Assembly: GCA_004298015.1 (NCBI GenBank)
Contig: SCSE01000082.1
Location: 62,001 to 126,000, forward strand
Direction of reading: 5' to 3'
Source of the DNA: Rhodanobacter sp.
GTDB lineage: Bacteria > Pseudomonadota > Gammaproteobacteria > Xanthomonadales > Rhodanobacteraceae
DNA length: 64,000 bases
How positions within the stretch are numbered: position 1 is the first letter of the stretch; every line of letters begins with the position of its first letter. Below are positions 45,515-57,865 of this stretch, piece by piece. Made by a program: the position numbers and the translations under genes. The notes beneath the pieces are model-generated. The model was not told where the DNA came from. It did no database searches and saw only the letters and a list, made by a program, of their open reading frames with translations.

Positions 45515-46350
45515 GCGCGGTACTCCTTGGTATCTGGCGAGGCGGCGTCGGATTCGACGCCGGCCGGGTTCGCTGCCTCGTCGGCAGTGGTTGTCGGGTT
45601 TTCGGTACGGACTGGCGCGATCAGCGCGTCCGGGTGGCTGGTGTCGATGGGCGGCGATGCACGGTCGCCATCAACGGTTAGATCGGTATCGGTCTCGCCG
45701 GCGACGTGCAATCGGCTGATCGCGGCGACATCGTCGGTGCCGCCTTCAGCCTCCGGATCGATCGGAAGATCACGCCCCGGCGGCACCTTCAGCGGCTCTT
45801 GCTCGAAGCGCATCTGCGGGTCTTCCATGTCGCGGACAGCGGACAACGGTGGCAATTGATCCAGCGACTTGAGGTTGAAGTAATCGAGAAAGGCGCGGGT
45901 GGTGCCGAACAGTGCCGGTTTGCCGGGGACGTCGCGGTAGCCCACCACGCGGATCCACTCACGCTCCTCCATCGTCTTGATGATGCTTGATGACACCACC
46001 ACGCCGCGGATTTGTTCGATCTCGGGGCGGGTGATCGGTTGGCGGTAGGCGATCAAAGCAAGCGTCTCCAGCAGGGCGCGCGAGTAGCGGCTCGGCCTTT
46101 CCGTCCACATCCGCGAAATCCACGGATGCACGTCCTGCCGTACCTGGTAACGAAAGCCCGAGGCAACCTCCTGGAGTTCGATGCCGCGGCCGGTGCAATC
46201 GTCGGCCAGGGTTTCCAGCGCCTTGGCAATCTGCTCGCGACCGACGTCATCGGTCTCGGCAAACAGGTCGCCGAGTTGATGAAGGGTCATGGGCTGACTT
46301 GAGGCCAGCAAGGCGGCCTCGATGACGGCTTTGAGTTGATCGGTCTGCAT
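45511..46350 (-). CDS. scpB: Chromosome segregation and condensation protein ScpB
   Basis: The winged-helix subunit of the SMC-ScpAB condensin. Of 279 residues, about 1-170 form the two winged helices (KAVIEAALLASSQPMTLHQL, LLETLALIAYRQPITRPEIEQIRGV, TTRAFLDYFNLKSLDQLPPL); the last about 90 are an acidic, Asp/Thr/Pro-rich tail (PEAEGGTDDVAA...). It lies 34 bp after scpA and overlaps rluB, the conserved scpA-scpB-rluB order. Confidence 0.93.
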   Translation of the reverse strand: MQTDQLKAVIEAALLASSQPMTLHQLGDLFAETDDVGREQIAKALETLADDCTGRGIELQEVASGFRYQVRQDVHPWISRMWTERPSRYSRALLETLALIAYRQPITRPEIEQIRGVVVSSSIIKTMEEREWIRVVGYRDVPGKPALFGTTRAFLDYFNLKSLDQLPPLSAVRDMEDPQMRFEQEPLKVPPGRDLPIDPEAEGGTDDVAAISRLHVAGETDTDLTVDGDRASPPIDTSHPDALIAPVRTENPTTTADEAANPAGVESDAASPDTKEYRA

Positions 46351-46384
46351 GGCCTTGGTCGGATGCCGGTTCAGTAGGTGGCGT

Positions 46385-47317
46385 TCATGGTGAAGACGAT
46401 CCGATGGGGTTCGATTCGCCGGTGGGTATGGGTTCCATCGATGCCTCGATGGTTTCCTCAGGTTGAGCTGCCTTGGCTTTCAGGTAGATCGGTGCCAGCG
46501 GCGCCTCCTGGACGATTTCCACCAGCATCTCCTTGGCCAGCTCGAGCATGGCCAGGAAGGTCACCACGATGCCAAGGCGTCCTTCGCTGACGTCGAACAG
46601 GCTCTCGAAACGCTGGAAGCTCTGGTCGTCCAGCCGGCTCAGCAGTTCACCCATGCGCTGACGCACGCTCAGCGCCTCGCGCCGGATCGCATGATGTCCA
46701 AACAGCTCGGCCCGGTGCATCACATCCTTCAGGGCCAGCAGCAACTCATCAAGCTCCAGCGGCGGTGGTAGCCGGACCACGTGACGTTCACCCACGTCGG
46801 CATGAACCACCACGGTGTCGCGTTCAACCCGCGGCAGCGCCTCGATGTCTTCCGCGGCCCGCTTGAAGCGTTCGTATTCCTGCAGACGCCGTACCAGTTC
46901 CGCGCGGGGATCCTCTTCCTGGCCTTCCTCGGCCGGTGGTCGTGGCAACAGCAGCCTGGACTTTATCTCGGCCAGGATCGCGGCCATCAGCAGATATTCC
47001 GCCGCCAGTTCCAGTCGCATCACATCGCGCATCAGTTCGATGTAGCTCATGTATTGCCGGGTAATCTCGGCAACCGGAATGTCCAGAATGTCCAGATTCT
47101 GCCGCCGGATCAGATACAGCAGCAGATCCAGTGGCCCCTCGAAGGCCTCGAGGATGACCTCAAGCGCATCCGGCGGGATATACAGGTCTTGCGGCATTTG
47201 CAGCAGCGGTTCGCCGCGCACGATGGCCAGCGGCATTTCCTGTTGCTGCGGCACTGCCGCAAAGGCGTCCGGTGCTGCGGTGACCAGACTCTCGGACTGA
47301 ACTGGCTCAGTGCTCAT
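46385..47317 (-). CDS. scpA: Segregation and condensation protein ScpA
   Basis: The kleisin subunit of SMC-ScpAB, bridging the SMC heads. The N-terminal domain shows FEGPLDLLLYLIRRQNLDILDIPVAEIT, followed by EYLLMAAILAEIKSRLLLP; the C-terminal winged helix lies near GIVVTFLAMLELAKEM. ATG at 47317 was chosen; the frame extends 12 codons upstream to a weaker start. First gene of the scpA-scpB-rluB run, facing a 1.08-kb gap. Confidence 0.93.
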   Translation of the reverse strand: MSTEPVQSESLVTAAPDAFAAVPQQQEMPLAIVRGEPLLQMPQDLYIPPDALEVILEAFEGPLDLLLYLIRRQNLDILDIPVAEITRQYMSYIELMRDVMRLELAAEYLLMAAILAEIKSRLLLPRPPAEEGQEEDPRAELVRRLQEYERFKRAAEDIEALPRVERDTVVVHADVGERHVVRLPPPLELDELLLALKDVMHRAELFGHHAIRREALSVRQRMGELLSRLDDQSFQRFESLFDVSEGRLGIVVTFLAMLELAKEMLVEIVQEAPLAPIYLKAKAAQPEETIEASMEPIPTGESNPIGSSSP

Positions 47318-48399
47318 CAATGCATGTCGTCGGGCCGCGTCAAGCAGCTGCAAGTGCGTTCAAAACGAGCGAAACGATTTCAGCACCGGCAACTGCCGGG
47401 GAACGTCCGCACTCGAAACGTAGCGGTAAGGCGACGTTTCCGGATACCACCTTCACCTCCAGCGGACCCCTCACTCCAGGCGCCGTTGGTCCTTGCAGGC
47501 ATGATGAAACCACGCATTGGTGTTTCGGTCAGGCGTGCCGCAGGTGACTTTCGTGCATGTCAGCCCAGCTTGCCAGCCGTGCCGGACGTCGGGCTGGCAT
47601 GGCCAGAAGCGGCGGCGGCACGATCTGCGCAACAGATCAGAAATGCATCGGGCGGGCCGTTCGCGCTGCTGTAACTGACCGGCAGGCGTGTTCTCGGGAC
47701 TCGCGTGGTTTGCAGAGTAACGGTTGCCTACTGACAAGTCCAGCCGTGCAACTGTGGCCCGGGCGATAGGTCCATACCCATACTATGGCGATCACTGGAT
47801 CGGAGGCGCCAGACCCATTCCCGGTGCGCTGTGGCCAGGACGGCTCGAGAATGTTCGCGGCGGCGGGTCGAGCGATTTGCCGATGTCGTCACGGTACGAA
47901 GAGGAACCGTGCGTGATGTGACCTAAAATGTCTGTCAGATACTTCGCGCGGCATGCACCTACCCGCCGTATCAATGGCTGTTCGGTCTGAAAGGCAACTC
48001 AGCCAGCTTGTACCGACGCAAGGATCGAGGCTGCCGGTGTCAGGCCGGAAGCGCTCGATATGGAGGGGTGATCAGGGCTGTCAGCGGTCCTGCGAGGATC
48101 TCCCGATGTGAGGATGAGTCTGCCATGGGACCGTTCGCGAACACTCGATAGGTTGCCCCTGATAAATGGCACAGAGTTTGCTTTGCACCCTGCGACAAAC
48201 CCAACAGTGGTGGCGTTGCTGCAGGCCGGGAGCTACCGGTAGAGATTTGCCGGTGAGCCAGGGTGATTGTTGGGTCTCAACGATGCGATGACCCTCGGGT
48301 CGAGAGTATTGAACAGTGGCGTTACAGGGTAATTTCAGAACGAGGGCACCGGGCATCGTTGCCAATGGCGAGCGCACGGGCTGACGGACAGGACCACGA
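47318..48399. other. Large gene-free stretch upstream of scpA
   Basis: About 1.08 kb in which I could not support a gene on either strand. Open frames here (for example 47724-47921 on the plus strand, with GPYPYYGDHWIGGARP) have no recognised homology or good ribosome sites. No tRNA-like fold or intrinsic terminator was seen. A weak TTGAAC-15-TAATTT pair (48309-48335) might drive the PilZ gene. It could be a decayed gene or hold an unannotated RNA. Confidence 0.4.
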
Positions 48400-48768
48400 A
48401 TGATGATCGAAGACACGAAGCGGATTGCGGACAAGCCGGAACAGCTGCGGCCCGCACGTATGCAGATCGAGACGACGGTGCTGATGAGCCACCGCAGCGA
48501 ATCGCATCCCACTGAACTGGTGGATATATCCGCTACCGGCGCGATGCTTCGGCGCCCTCTGGGCTGGTCCGGTGAAGTAGGGCAGCGCTGGATACTCGAC
48601 ATGATCTTCGGCAACAACCTGCATATTCATCTCGAGGCCGTCGTGGCCAGGATTTCCGATCACGATATCGGTTTCACCTACAGCCATATACCGGAAGACA
48701 AGCAGGTGCCGCTCTGGAACCTGCTGGGTGGCTATGCCGATATCCTGGAATACTGGCAGGAAGGTTGA
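48400..48768 (+). CDS. PilZ-domain protein
   Basis: A 122-residue single-domain protein. The second c-di-GMP motif (D/N)xSxxG is clear as VDISATGAML, but the leading RxxxR motif is imperfect (LRPARMQ has RxxR), so c-di-GMP binding is uncertain. The beta barrel continues with WILDMIFGNNLHIHLEAVVARISDHDIGFTY. Likely a cytoplasmic signalling adaptor for motility or surface traits. It converges with fadD. Confidence 0.82.
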   Translation: MMIEDTKRIADKPEQLRPARMQIETTVLMSHRSESHPTELVDISATGAMLRRPLGWSGEVGQRWILDMIFGNNLHIHLEAVVARISDHDIGFTYSHIPEDKQVPLWNLLGGYADILEYWQEG

Positions 48769-48850
48769 GTCGACCTGTCATTCAGAAGAGCGGAGTCCTC
48801 TCGTTCCGCATCAACGAATCAAGGCCATTGACTGCAATATGCGTCGCGTT

Positions 48851-50533
48851 TCAGGGTTTGGCCTTGTTTTCGTTGCGCAGCTCCCGGCGCAGGATCTTGC
48901 CCACGTTGCTCTTGGGCAGTTCGGCGCGAAACTCGATCTCCCTGGGGCGCTTGTAACCGGTCAGGTTCTCGCGGCAGAACAGCTTGAGGGTTTCCTCGTC
49001 GAGATTCGGGTCCTTGCGCACCACATAGAGTTTGACCACTTCGCCGGAATGTTCGTCCGGGATCCCGACGGCAGCCACTTCGAGTACGCCGGGGTGTTGC
49101 ATGACTGCATCCTCGACCTCGTTCGGGTACACATTGAACCCCGAGACGAGAATCATGTCCTTCTTGCGGTCGACGATGTAGAAGTAGCCGTTTTCATCCA
49201 TCCTGGCGATATCGCCGGTATGCAGCCAGCCGTCGCTACCGAGTACCTTGGCGGTTTCGTCCGGGCGCTGCCAATAGCCTTTCATGACTTGCGGGCCACG
49301 AACCATCAACTCGCCGACTTCGCCGCTTGGCAGTGGCAGGCCTTCCTCGGACCAGATCGCCACGTCGGTGGAGGGTATCGGCAACCCGATCGCACCGTTG
49401 TAATCCTTCAGGTCCAGCGGATTGATGCATACGGCGGGCGAGGTTTCCGTAAGCCCGTAAGCTTCGGCCAGCGTGCAACCGGTGACCTTCTTCCAGCGCT
49501 CGGCGACGGCTCGCTGCACCGCCATGCCGCCCCCCAGCGACAGGTGCAGTCGGGAAAAATCCAGATCGGCAAATCCGGGCGTGTTGAGCAGGCCGTTGAA
49601 CAGCGTGTTGACGCCGGTGATCGCGGTGAAGCCCGAGCCCTTCAGTTCCTTGACGAAGCCCGGCATGTCACGCGGATTGGTGATCAGCCAATTGAGTCCG
49701 CCCAGGCTCATGAAGTTGAGGCAGTTCGCCGTGAGTGAAAAGATGTGGTACAGCGGCAGTGCGGTAATGACCACCTCGTCGCCCTGCTTCACATGGGTGC
49801 CGATCCACGCACTGGCCTGCAGCATGTTGGCGATCATGTTGCCGTGCGACAGCATGGCACCCTTGGCCACGCCGGTGGTGCCGCCGGTGTACTGAAGGAA
49901 GGCGATATCGTCGTGGTCCAGGGTGATCGCCGGCAGATCGTGGGCGGTGCCACGGGTCAGGACATCGCGAAAGCGCACTGCCTGGGGCAATTGGAACGCG
50001 GGTACCATCTTCTTGATGTGCTTGATCGCGAAATTCATCAGCGCGCCCTTCGCCAAACCCAGCAGGTCGCCCAGCCCGGTCGTCACGATGAATTCCACAT
50101 GGGTCCTGGCGACAACCTGCTCGAGGGTGGCGGCAAAGTTGTCCAGCACCACGATCGCCTTGGCACCGGAGTCTTCAAGCTGATGCTGGAGCTCGCGTGC
50201 GGTATACATCGGGTTGGTATTGACTACCGTCAGGCCTGCGCGCAATGCACCGAACAGGGCAACCGGGTACTGCAACACATTGGGCATCATGATTGCGATG
50301 CGATCACCCTTGCCGAGCTTCAGCACGCCGGTGAGATAACCGGCGAAATGACGGCTCATTTCATCGATTTCACCGTAGCTGAGGCTTTTCCCGAAATTGG
50401 CAAAAGCAGGCCGTTCGCGAAAACGCCCGAACGCTTCTTCGAGTACTGCCGGCAACGAGACGTACTGGTTGACATCAATCTGTTCGGCAACACCTGCCGG
50501 ATAGTGATCCAGCCACGGACGTTCAATGCTCAT
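48851..50533 (-). CDS. fadD: Long-chain fatty-acid--CoA ligase
   Basis: FadD activates fatty acids to acyl-CoA for beta-oxidation or lipid synthesis, at the inner membrane. The 560-residue adenylate-forming enzyme shows the P loop YTGGTTGVAKGAMLSH near 215, the AYGLTETSP motif near 370, the GWLHTGDIARMDENGY segment and the catalytic region with DRKKDMILVSGFNVYPNEVE. Length is that of E. coli FadD. No other fad gene is near. Confidence 0.94.
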   Translation of the reverse strand: MSIERPWLDHYPAGVAEQIDVNQYVSLPAVLEEAFGRFRERPAFANFGKSLSYGEIDEMSRHFAGYLTGVLKLGKGDRIAIMMPNVLQYPVALFGALRAGLTVVNTNPMYTARELQHQLEDSGAKAIVVLDNFAATLEQVVARTHVEFIVTTGLGDLLGLAKGALMNFAIKHIKKMVPAFQLPQAVRFRDVLTRGTAHDLPAITLDHDDIAFLQYTGGTTGVAKGAMLSHGNMIANMLQASAWIGTHVKQGDEVVITALPLYHIFSLTANCLNFMSLGGLNWLITNPRDMPGFVKELKGSGFTAITGVNTLFNGLLNTPGFADLDFSRLHLSLGGGMAVQRAVAERWKKVTGCTLAEAYGLTETSPAVCINPLDLKDYNGAIGLPIPSTDVAIWSEEGLPLPSGEVGELMVRGPQVMKGYWQRPDETAKVLGSDGWLHTGDIARMDENGYFYIVDRKKDMILVSGFNVYPNEVEDAVMQHPGVLEVAAVGIPDEHSGEVVKLYVVRKDPNLDEETLKLFCRENLTGYKRPREIEFRAELPKSNVGKILRRELRNENKAKP

Positions 50534-50672
50534 GCTCGGGTTCCCTGTTTGTCGATGACCATGGGTTGATCTGAATTCGCGATGGCGACAGCGTCAGCGA
50601 TGGGCCATGCTTGAGCTTCATTGGAGCATACGCTCGCGTATAGCAGCAAGCAGCGAGCGGGGAGATCGGCGG

Positions 50673-51122
50673 ATGAAACGGTGCGCAAAAACTGCCATCG
50701 CATGGATCGGGGTCGTGGTGTGTGTCTGTGTCCTGGCATCGTGTCGGCATGCACCCGACGAGGCACAGATACGCGCGTCGATCGCTGCGGTCGCAAAGGC
50801 GGCACAAGCGGCCGATGCGGGTCGCGTGGTGGCGCCGCTCAGCAAGGACTTCGACGGCAATGGCGGGGAGTTGGACCGGTCGGCTCTTGGCAATATGGTC
50901 CGATTGCTGCGGCTGCGCGACGAGCATATCGGGGTGACGATGGGCCCGGTGACCATTGAGCATCGTGGTGAGCGGATGGTGAGCACTTTCGTGGTGACGC
51001 TGACCAGCACCGGCCAGCGGCTGCTGCCCGACCGGCTCGGGCTGTACCGGGTCGAGGCGGCATGGCGCCGGGAAAGGGGTGCCTGGCGCTGCTACTCGGC
51101 TCGCTGGAAGCGTTCTCTTTGA
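50673..51122 (+). CDS. Small hypothetical lipoprotein
   Basis: A 149-residue protein with a signal peptide and lipobox (AWIGVVVCVCVLASC), then a compact domain (DEAQIRASIAAVAKAAQAAD, LSKDFDGNGGELDR, VTMGPVTIEHRGERMVSTFVVTLTSTGQ) whose helix-then-sheet order resembles NTF2-like/SnoaL folds. It is not assigned to a named family. ATG at 50673 is preferred because it starts the signal peptide. Convergent with acnA, with a strong terminator hairpin between. Confidence 0.7.
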   Translation: MKRCAKTAIAWIGVVVCVCVLASCRHAPDEAQIRASIAAVAKAAQAADAGRVVAPLSKDFDGNGGELDRSALGNMVRLLRLRDEHIGVTMGPVTIEHRGERMVSTFVVTLTSTGQRLLPDRLGLYRVEAAWRRERGAWRCYSARWKRSL

Positions 51123-51163
51123 GGTCTCGGAAAGCCTGACGCTTTTCGTGGGTCGGCCCGGAC

Positions 51164-51200
51164 AAAAAACGGACGCCCCGGCTGTGCGGGGCGTCCGTTT
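51164..51200 (-). terminator. Intrinsic terminator of acnA
   Basis: An 11-bp perfect stem ACGGACGCCCC/GGGGCGTCCGT with an eight-base loop, followed on the minus strand by TTTTTT. It lies 22 bases after the acnA stop and could also stop the convergent lipoprotein transcript. Confidence 0.88.
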
Positions 51201-51219
51201 GTCGCGTTGCAGCTGAGGC

Positions 51220-53970
<2,751 letters not shown>

Positions 53971-54254
53971 GGGGAGTGCTCCTGGCTGATCCTGCGGCTG
54001 GGATGGCTGAAGCGCGCTGCTGTGGCGTGAGCAGCCGCCGTTTGCCTTTCCGGCAAATTGAGGGATTATCGCGCAAACGCAGGGTATCCGCGAACGGCAT
54101 GAGGGCTGTTTCGATGACCGCTTGAGTCTCTCGCCGGTACCATCGACTCAGGTCACTCCATGCCATCGCGGCTAAACTGCGGATACATTTAGGCTCGATT
54201 TTCTGACCTGTAGGATGAATCCGATGTCTTTCACGCACAAATGCTTTTGATCAC

Positions 54255-55190
54255 ATGCAGCGTTCGATGATTTCGACGATGCTTTCGGCGGTTTCGCTGC
54301 GCGACCTCGCGCTGGTGCAGGCGGTGCATCGCCACGGCAGTTTCAACAGCGCAGCGCGTGCCATGCATATCAGTCCGTCGGGGCTGTCGCATCAGGTCCA
54401 GAAAGTGGAGCAGGCGGTGGGGGCGCCGCTGTTCGAGCGCGGTGGCCGGCGTATCGTGGCGACCGCCGGTGGCCAGCATCTGCTGCGCCATATCGACGCC
54501 GTGCTGGCGGCCGGCGAACACCTGCAGCAGGTGGCCCGTGCCGGCGTGGTGGCGTTCGGGGGCGAGCTGCGGCTGGGCTTGCCGGCTTCGTTGGGACCGT
54601 ATCTGCTACCGCATCTGATCGCGCCTTTTCCGCAATATTTTCCCGGTGCCCGGCTGGGGATTTCCGAAGGCAAGCCGCGGGGTCTGCTGCGTCGATTGCA
54701 GGAAGCCGAACTGGATGCCGTGCTGGCTCCGATGGCGACGACGGTCAGCGGAATCGCTTCCCGGCCGCTGTTCTTCGAGCCTTGGGAACTGATGCTGCGA
54801 GCTGATCATCCGCTCGCCCGCCGGCGCAGCATCGCACTGGATCAGCTTGACCCCGCCGAGGCCACCCTGATGGCCGAGAGCCACGCGGACGGTCTCGAAT
54901 GCGACGGCAACGAGCACGGGCATGTGCAGGATGTCAGCCTCGAAAGCCTGGCGGCACTGGTCGGTTTACGCGGCGGTTATGCGCTGGTGCCGGCGCTGGC
55001 GCGCGAGCGGCTGGCCTCGATGCCGAATATCGTGCTGGCCAAGCTCAAAGGGGCCGCGTCGGGTCGGGAGATTGCGCTGTATTGGCGCGACGCATCGCCA
55101 TGGCACGATGACCTGCAGGGCTTTGCGGGCCTGCTGCGCAAGCTGGCCCGGCAACTGCCGGGCTTGCGCGTGAGAGGTGTGAAAACGTAA
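54255..55190 (+). CDS. LysR family transcriptional regulator (OxyR-like)
   Basis: A 311-residue LysR protein: LRDLALVQAVHRHGSFNSAARAMHISPSGLSHQVQKVEQAVG is the HTH, then an effector domain with LRLGLPASLGPYLLPHLI. One cysteine (near LECDGNEHGH) is present, but OxyR's redox cysteine pair spacing is not, so peroxide sensing is doubtful. It is divergent from acnA, a possible target. Several Met codons near the start make the exact start uncertain. Confidence 0.82.
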   Translation: MQRSMISTMLSAVSLRDLALVQAVHRHGSFNSAARAMHISPSGLSHQVQKVEQAVGAPLFERGGRRIVATAGGQHLLRHIDAVLAAGEHLQQVARAGVVAFGGELRLGLPASLGPYLLPHLIAPFPQYFPGARLGISEGKPRGLLRRLQEAELDAVLAPMATTVSGIASRPLFFEPWELMLRADHPLARRRSIALDQLDPAEATLMAESHADGLECDGNEHGHVQDVSLESLAALVGLRGGYALVPALARERLASMPNIVLAKLKGAASGREIALYWRDASPWHDDLQGFAGLLRKLARQLPGLRVRGVKT

Positions 55191-55255
55191 ACAGTCGGCA
55201 AAAGCGCAATCCCTGTTGTGGAGCAGGCGCGCTGTTGCCGAACGACGGTGACAAA

Positions 55256-55282
55256 GCCATCGCGCGCAGGGCGCGCAATGGC
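55256..55282 (-). terminator. Hairpin between convergent LysR and typA genes
   Basis: GCCATCGCGCGC pairs with GCGCGCAATGGC (one mismatch) over a three-base loop; on the minus strand it is followed by TTTG, so it may end typA transcription. Confidence 0.55.
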
Positions 55283-55313
55283 CGATGGACAGTGCAGAAC
55301 GGCCGGCGAGGAC

Positions 55314-57140
55314 TCAACCGCGCGAGGCGCGCTTGCGATCGTTCTCGGTGAGGTGTTTCTTGCGCAGCCGGATCTCCTTGGGGGTGATCTCGACCAGTTC
55401 GTCGTCTTCGATGAACTCCAGCGCCTGCTCCAGCGAAAACTTGATCGCCGGCGACAACTGGATGGCGTCGTCCTTGCCCGACGCGCGCATGTTGGTCAGC
55501 GGCTTGCCCTTGATGACGTTGACCGTGAGGTCGTTGTCCTTGGCGTGGATCCCCACCAGTTGACCCTCGTAGACGTTGTCGCCTTCGGCGGCGAAGAGCT
55601 TGCCACGGTCCTGCAGCGGTCCCAGCGAATAGGCGGGTGTCGCACCGGCAGCGTTGGAGATCATCACGCCGTTCTGGCGCTTGGCGATCGAGCCTTCCGC
55701 CTTCGGGCCGTAGTGGTCGAAGACATGGAACAGCAGTCCGCCGCCCTGGGTCAGGGTGCGAAATTCGGTCTGGAAGCCGATCAGGCCGCGCGCCGGAATC
55801 TCGTAGTCCAGCCGGACCCGGCCTTTGCCGTCCGGCTCCATGTTTTTCAGTTGGCCCTTGCGCATGCCAAGGCGCTCCATCACGCCACCCTGGTGCTGCT
55901 CCTCGACGTCGATCACCAATTGCTCGATCGGCTCCTGCTTCTGGCCGTCGATTTCCTTGATGATCACCTCCGGACGCGACACGGCGAGCTCGTAGCCTTC
56001 GCGGCGCATGGTTTCAATCAGCACCGAAAGATGCAGTTCGCCTCGACCGGAGACGATGAATTTGTCCGGATCCGAACCTTCCTCGACCTTCAGCGCCACG
56101 TTGTGCAGGGTCTCGCGTTCGAGACGCTCGCGGATCTGGCGGCTGGTGATGAATTTGCCGCCGCTGTGGTCCTTGTTGCCGGCAAACGGCGAATTGTTGA
56201 CCTGAAAGGTCATGCTGATCGTGGGTTCATCGACGGTCAGCGCTGGCAGCGCTTCCGGTGTGTCCAGGGCGCAGACCGTATCGGAGATGCTCAGGTCCTG
56301 GATGCCCGAGATGGCGACGATGTCACCTGCCTCGGCCTCCTCGACCTCGCGGCGCTCCAGACCCATGAAGCCCAACACCTGCAATACCTTGCCCTGGCGC
56401 TTCTTGCCGTGGCGATCGACGATGCTGACCGGCATGTTGGTGCGGACCTTGCCGCGCTGGATCCGGCCAATCCCGATCAGCCCGACATAGCTGCTGTAGT
56501 CGAGCTGGCTGATGCGCATCTGGAACGGTCCCACCGGATCCACCTCCGGCGGCGACACGTGCTTCATGATCGCCTCGTACAGCGGCGTCATGTCGCCTTC
56601 GCGGGCGGTGTCTTCCAGGCTGGCGTAACCGTGCAGCGCCGAAGCGTAGACAATCGGAAAATCGAGCTGTTCGTTGGTGCCGCCCAGACGGTCGAACAGG
56701 TCGAATACCTGATCGATCACCCAGTCCGGACGTGCGCCTGGACGGTCGATCTTGTTGACCACCACGATCGGCTTGAAGCCCATGTCGAAGGCCTTCTGTG
56801 TGACGAAGCGGGTCTGCGGCATCGGGCCATCCATCGCGTCGACCAGGATCAGTACCGAGTCGACCATCGACAGCACGCGCTCTACCTCGCCACCGAAGTC
56901 GGCATGGCCCGGGGTATCGACGATGTTGATCCGGTTACCGTTCCAGGTGATCGCGGTGTTCTTGGCCAGGATCGTGATACCACGCTCCTTTTCCTGATCG
57001 TTCGAGTCCATTACACGCTCGGTCAGCACCGTTCGCTCGGCCAGCGTGCCGGACTGCTTCAGCAGGCAGTCGACGAGAGTGGTCTTGCCGTGATCGACGT
57101 GGGCGACGATGGCGATGTTGCGCAGATTTTCAATGGACAT
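55314..57140 (-). CDS. typA: Ribosome-associated translational GTPase TypA/BipA
   Basis: TypA binds the 70S ribosome and aids 50S assembly and stress adaptation. The 608 residues carry G1 [15 protein letters not shown] at 11-25, switch [10 protein letters not shown]3 [16 protein letters not shown]4 VNKIDRPGA, then EF-G-like domains and the TypA C-terminal domain ([39 protein letters not shown]). ATG at 57140 is the family start ([19 protein letters not shown]). Confidence 0.96.
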   Translation of the reverse strand: MSIENLRNIAIVAHVDHGKTTLVDCLLKQSGTLAERTVLTERVMDSNDQEKERGITILAKNTAITWNGNRINIVDTPGHADFGGEVERVLSMVDSVLILVDAMDGPMPQTRFVTQKAFDMGFKPIVVVNKIDRPGARPDWVIDQVFDLFDRLGGTNEQLDFPIVYASALHGYASLEDTAREGDMTPLYEAIMKHVSPPEVDPVGPFQMRISQLDYSSYVGLIGIGRIQRGKVRTNMPVSIVDRHGKKRQGKVLQVLGFMGLERREVEEAEAGDIVAISGIQDLSISDTVCALDTPEALPALTVDEPTISMTFQVNNSPFAGNKDHSGGKFITSRQIRERLERETLHNVALKVEEGSDPDKFIVSGRGELHLSVLIETMRREGYELAVSRPEVIIKEIDGQKQEPIEQLVIDVEEQHQGGVMERLGMRKGQLKNMEPDGKGRVRLDYEIPARGLIGFQTEFRTLTQGGGLLFHVFDHYGPKAEGSIAKRQNGVMISNAAGATPAYSLGPLQDRGKLFAAEGDNVYEGQLVGIHAKDNDLTVNVIKGKPLTNMRASGKDDAIQLSPAIKFSLEQALEFIEDDELVEITPKEIRLRKKHLTENDRKRASRG

Positions 57141-57865
57141 GGAAAGCACTCGGGTGGCGCTTGCAGCCACCACGTGGGTTATCAGAAGGATTAACCCGTG
57201 GATTATACGTACTTGTGTGACAAGTTGCTGCGTTGTCGGGATAAAGTTCGTTTGCGCTCGATCAGGCGCGGGTGCGACAGCGCACGGCAAGCCAGGCTCG
57301 TCGGCGCCTGTCGACAATGGGGGTGAAGCCTCGCGAAAGGGTCGATCGGTGGTGCGGGTAGCCCGAACCGGCGCTGCCATGACGCTGCCCGGGTACTTCA
57401 CCTGTCCGTCTGCGTGGCATCGGTGTCCATGGCGATCGCGTGGTGATGGGCTGATTCAGGCGCTACCTCGATCCGTGTCATGCCGCGATGGAGGGTCGCC
57501 GCGGAGGGGGGGTGTACGCCGCTGTCAGCCCGCCAGGGACGGGGCCAAACCAGATGCGACGCTGGAAATACCGACATCGGCATCAAGGAAGCGCGGCAAC
57601 TCGATGACGGCAAACGAAGCTTATGACGGCAGATTGGAGCATCCCTGGCTGGCCTGAGCCGGTGGGAAGGGATTGAAATGCCGGGTGGTAGTGCGTGGAA
57701 AAGCGCGCCGGGCTGCTAGTGAAGCAGGTGACCCTGGCATTTTTCAACAGCTGTTGGTTGCGTCAGACGAGCGGGCCTGCTTATCTCTACATCTTGCGCG
57801 GGTGCAGGGGCGTTTCAGTCATGCTATGCGTTTTTGCTGGCAATCTGGCTGATAAGGAACCGGGA
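57141..57865. other. Long intergenic region typA / oligomer hydrolase
   Basis: About 725 bp with no supported gene. Near typA it holds the promoter region described at 57170-57207. A short plus-strand frame ending MTANEAYDGRLEHPWLA (57604-57657) has no recognised relatives. An open frame runs from a GTG at 57695 into the hydrolase gene but is not favoured as its start. Confidence 0.45.
57170..57207 (-). promoter_or_regulatory. typA -10 element and adjacent dyad
   Basis: Minus-strand TATAAT at 57207-57202, about 60 bases before the ATG, with no obvious -35. Immediately downstream, arms CCACGTGGGTTA (57170-57181) and TAACCCGTGG (57192-57201) form an inverted repeat overlapping the expected transcription start. 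Confidence 0.5.

Noticed and set aside
47724-47921. Small plus-strand frame with GPYPYYGDHWIGGARP
   Set aside because: No recognised family, no ribosome site, and flanked by equally random frames.
57109-57657. 182-residue plus-strand frame upstream of the hydrolase gene
   Set aside because: It overlaps typA antisense at its start, is low in family-like sequence, and has no good start signal.
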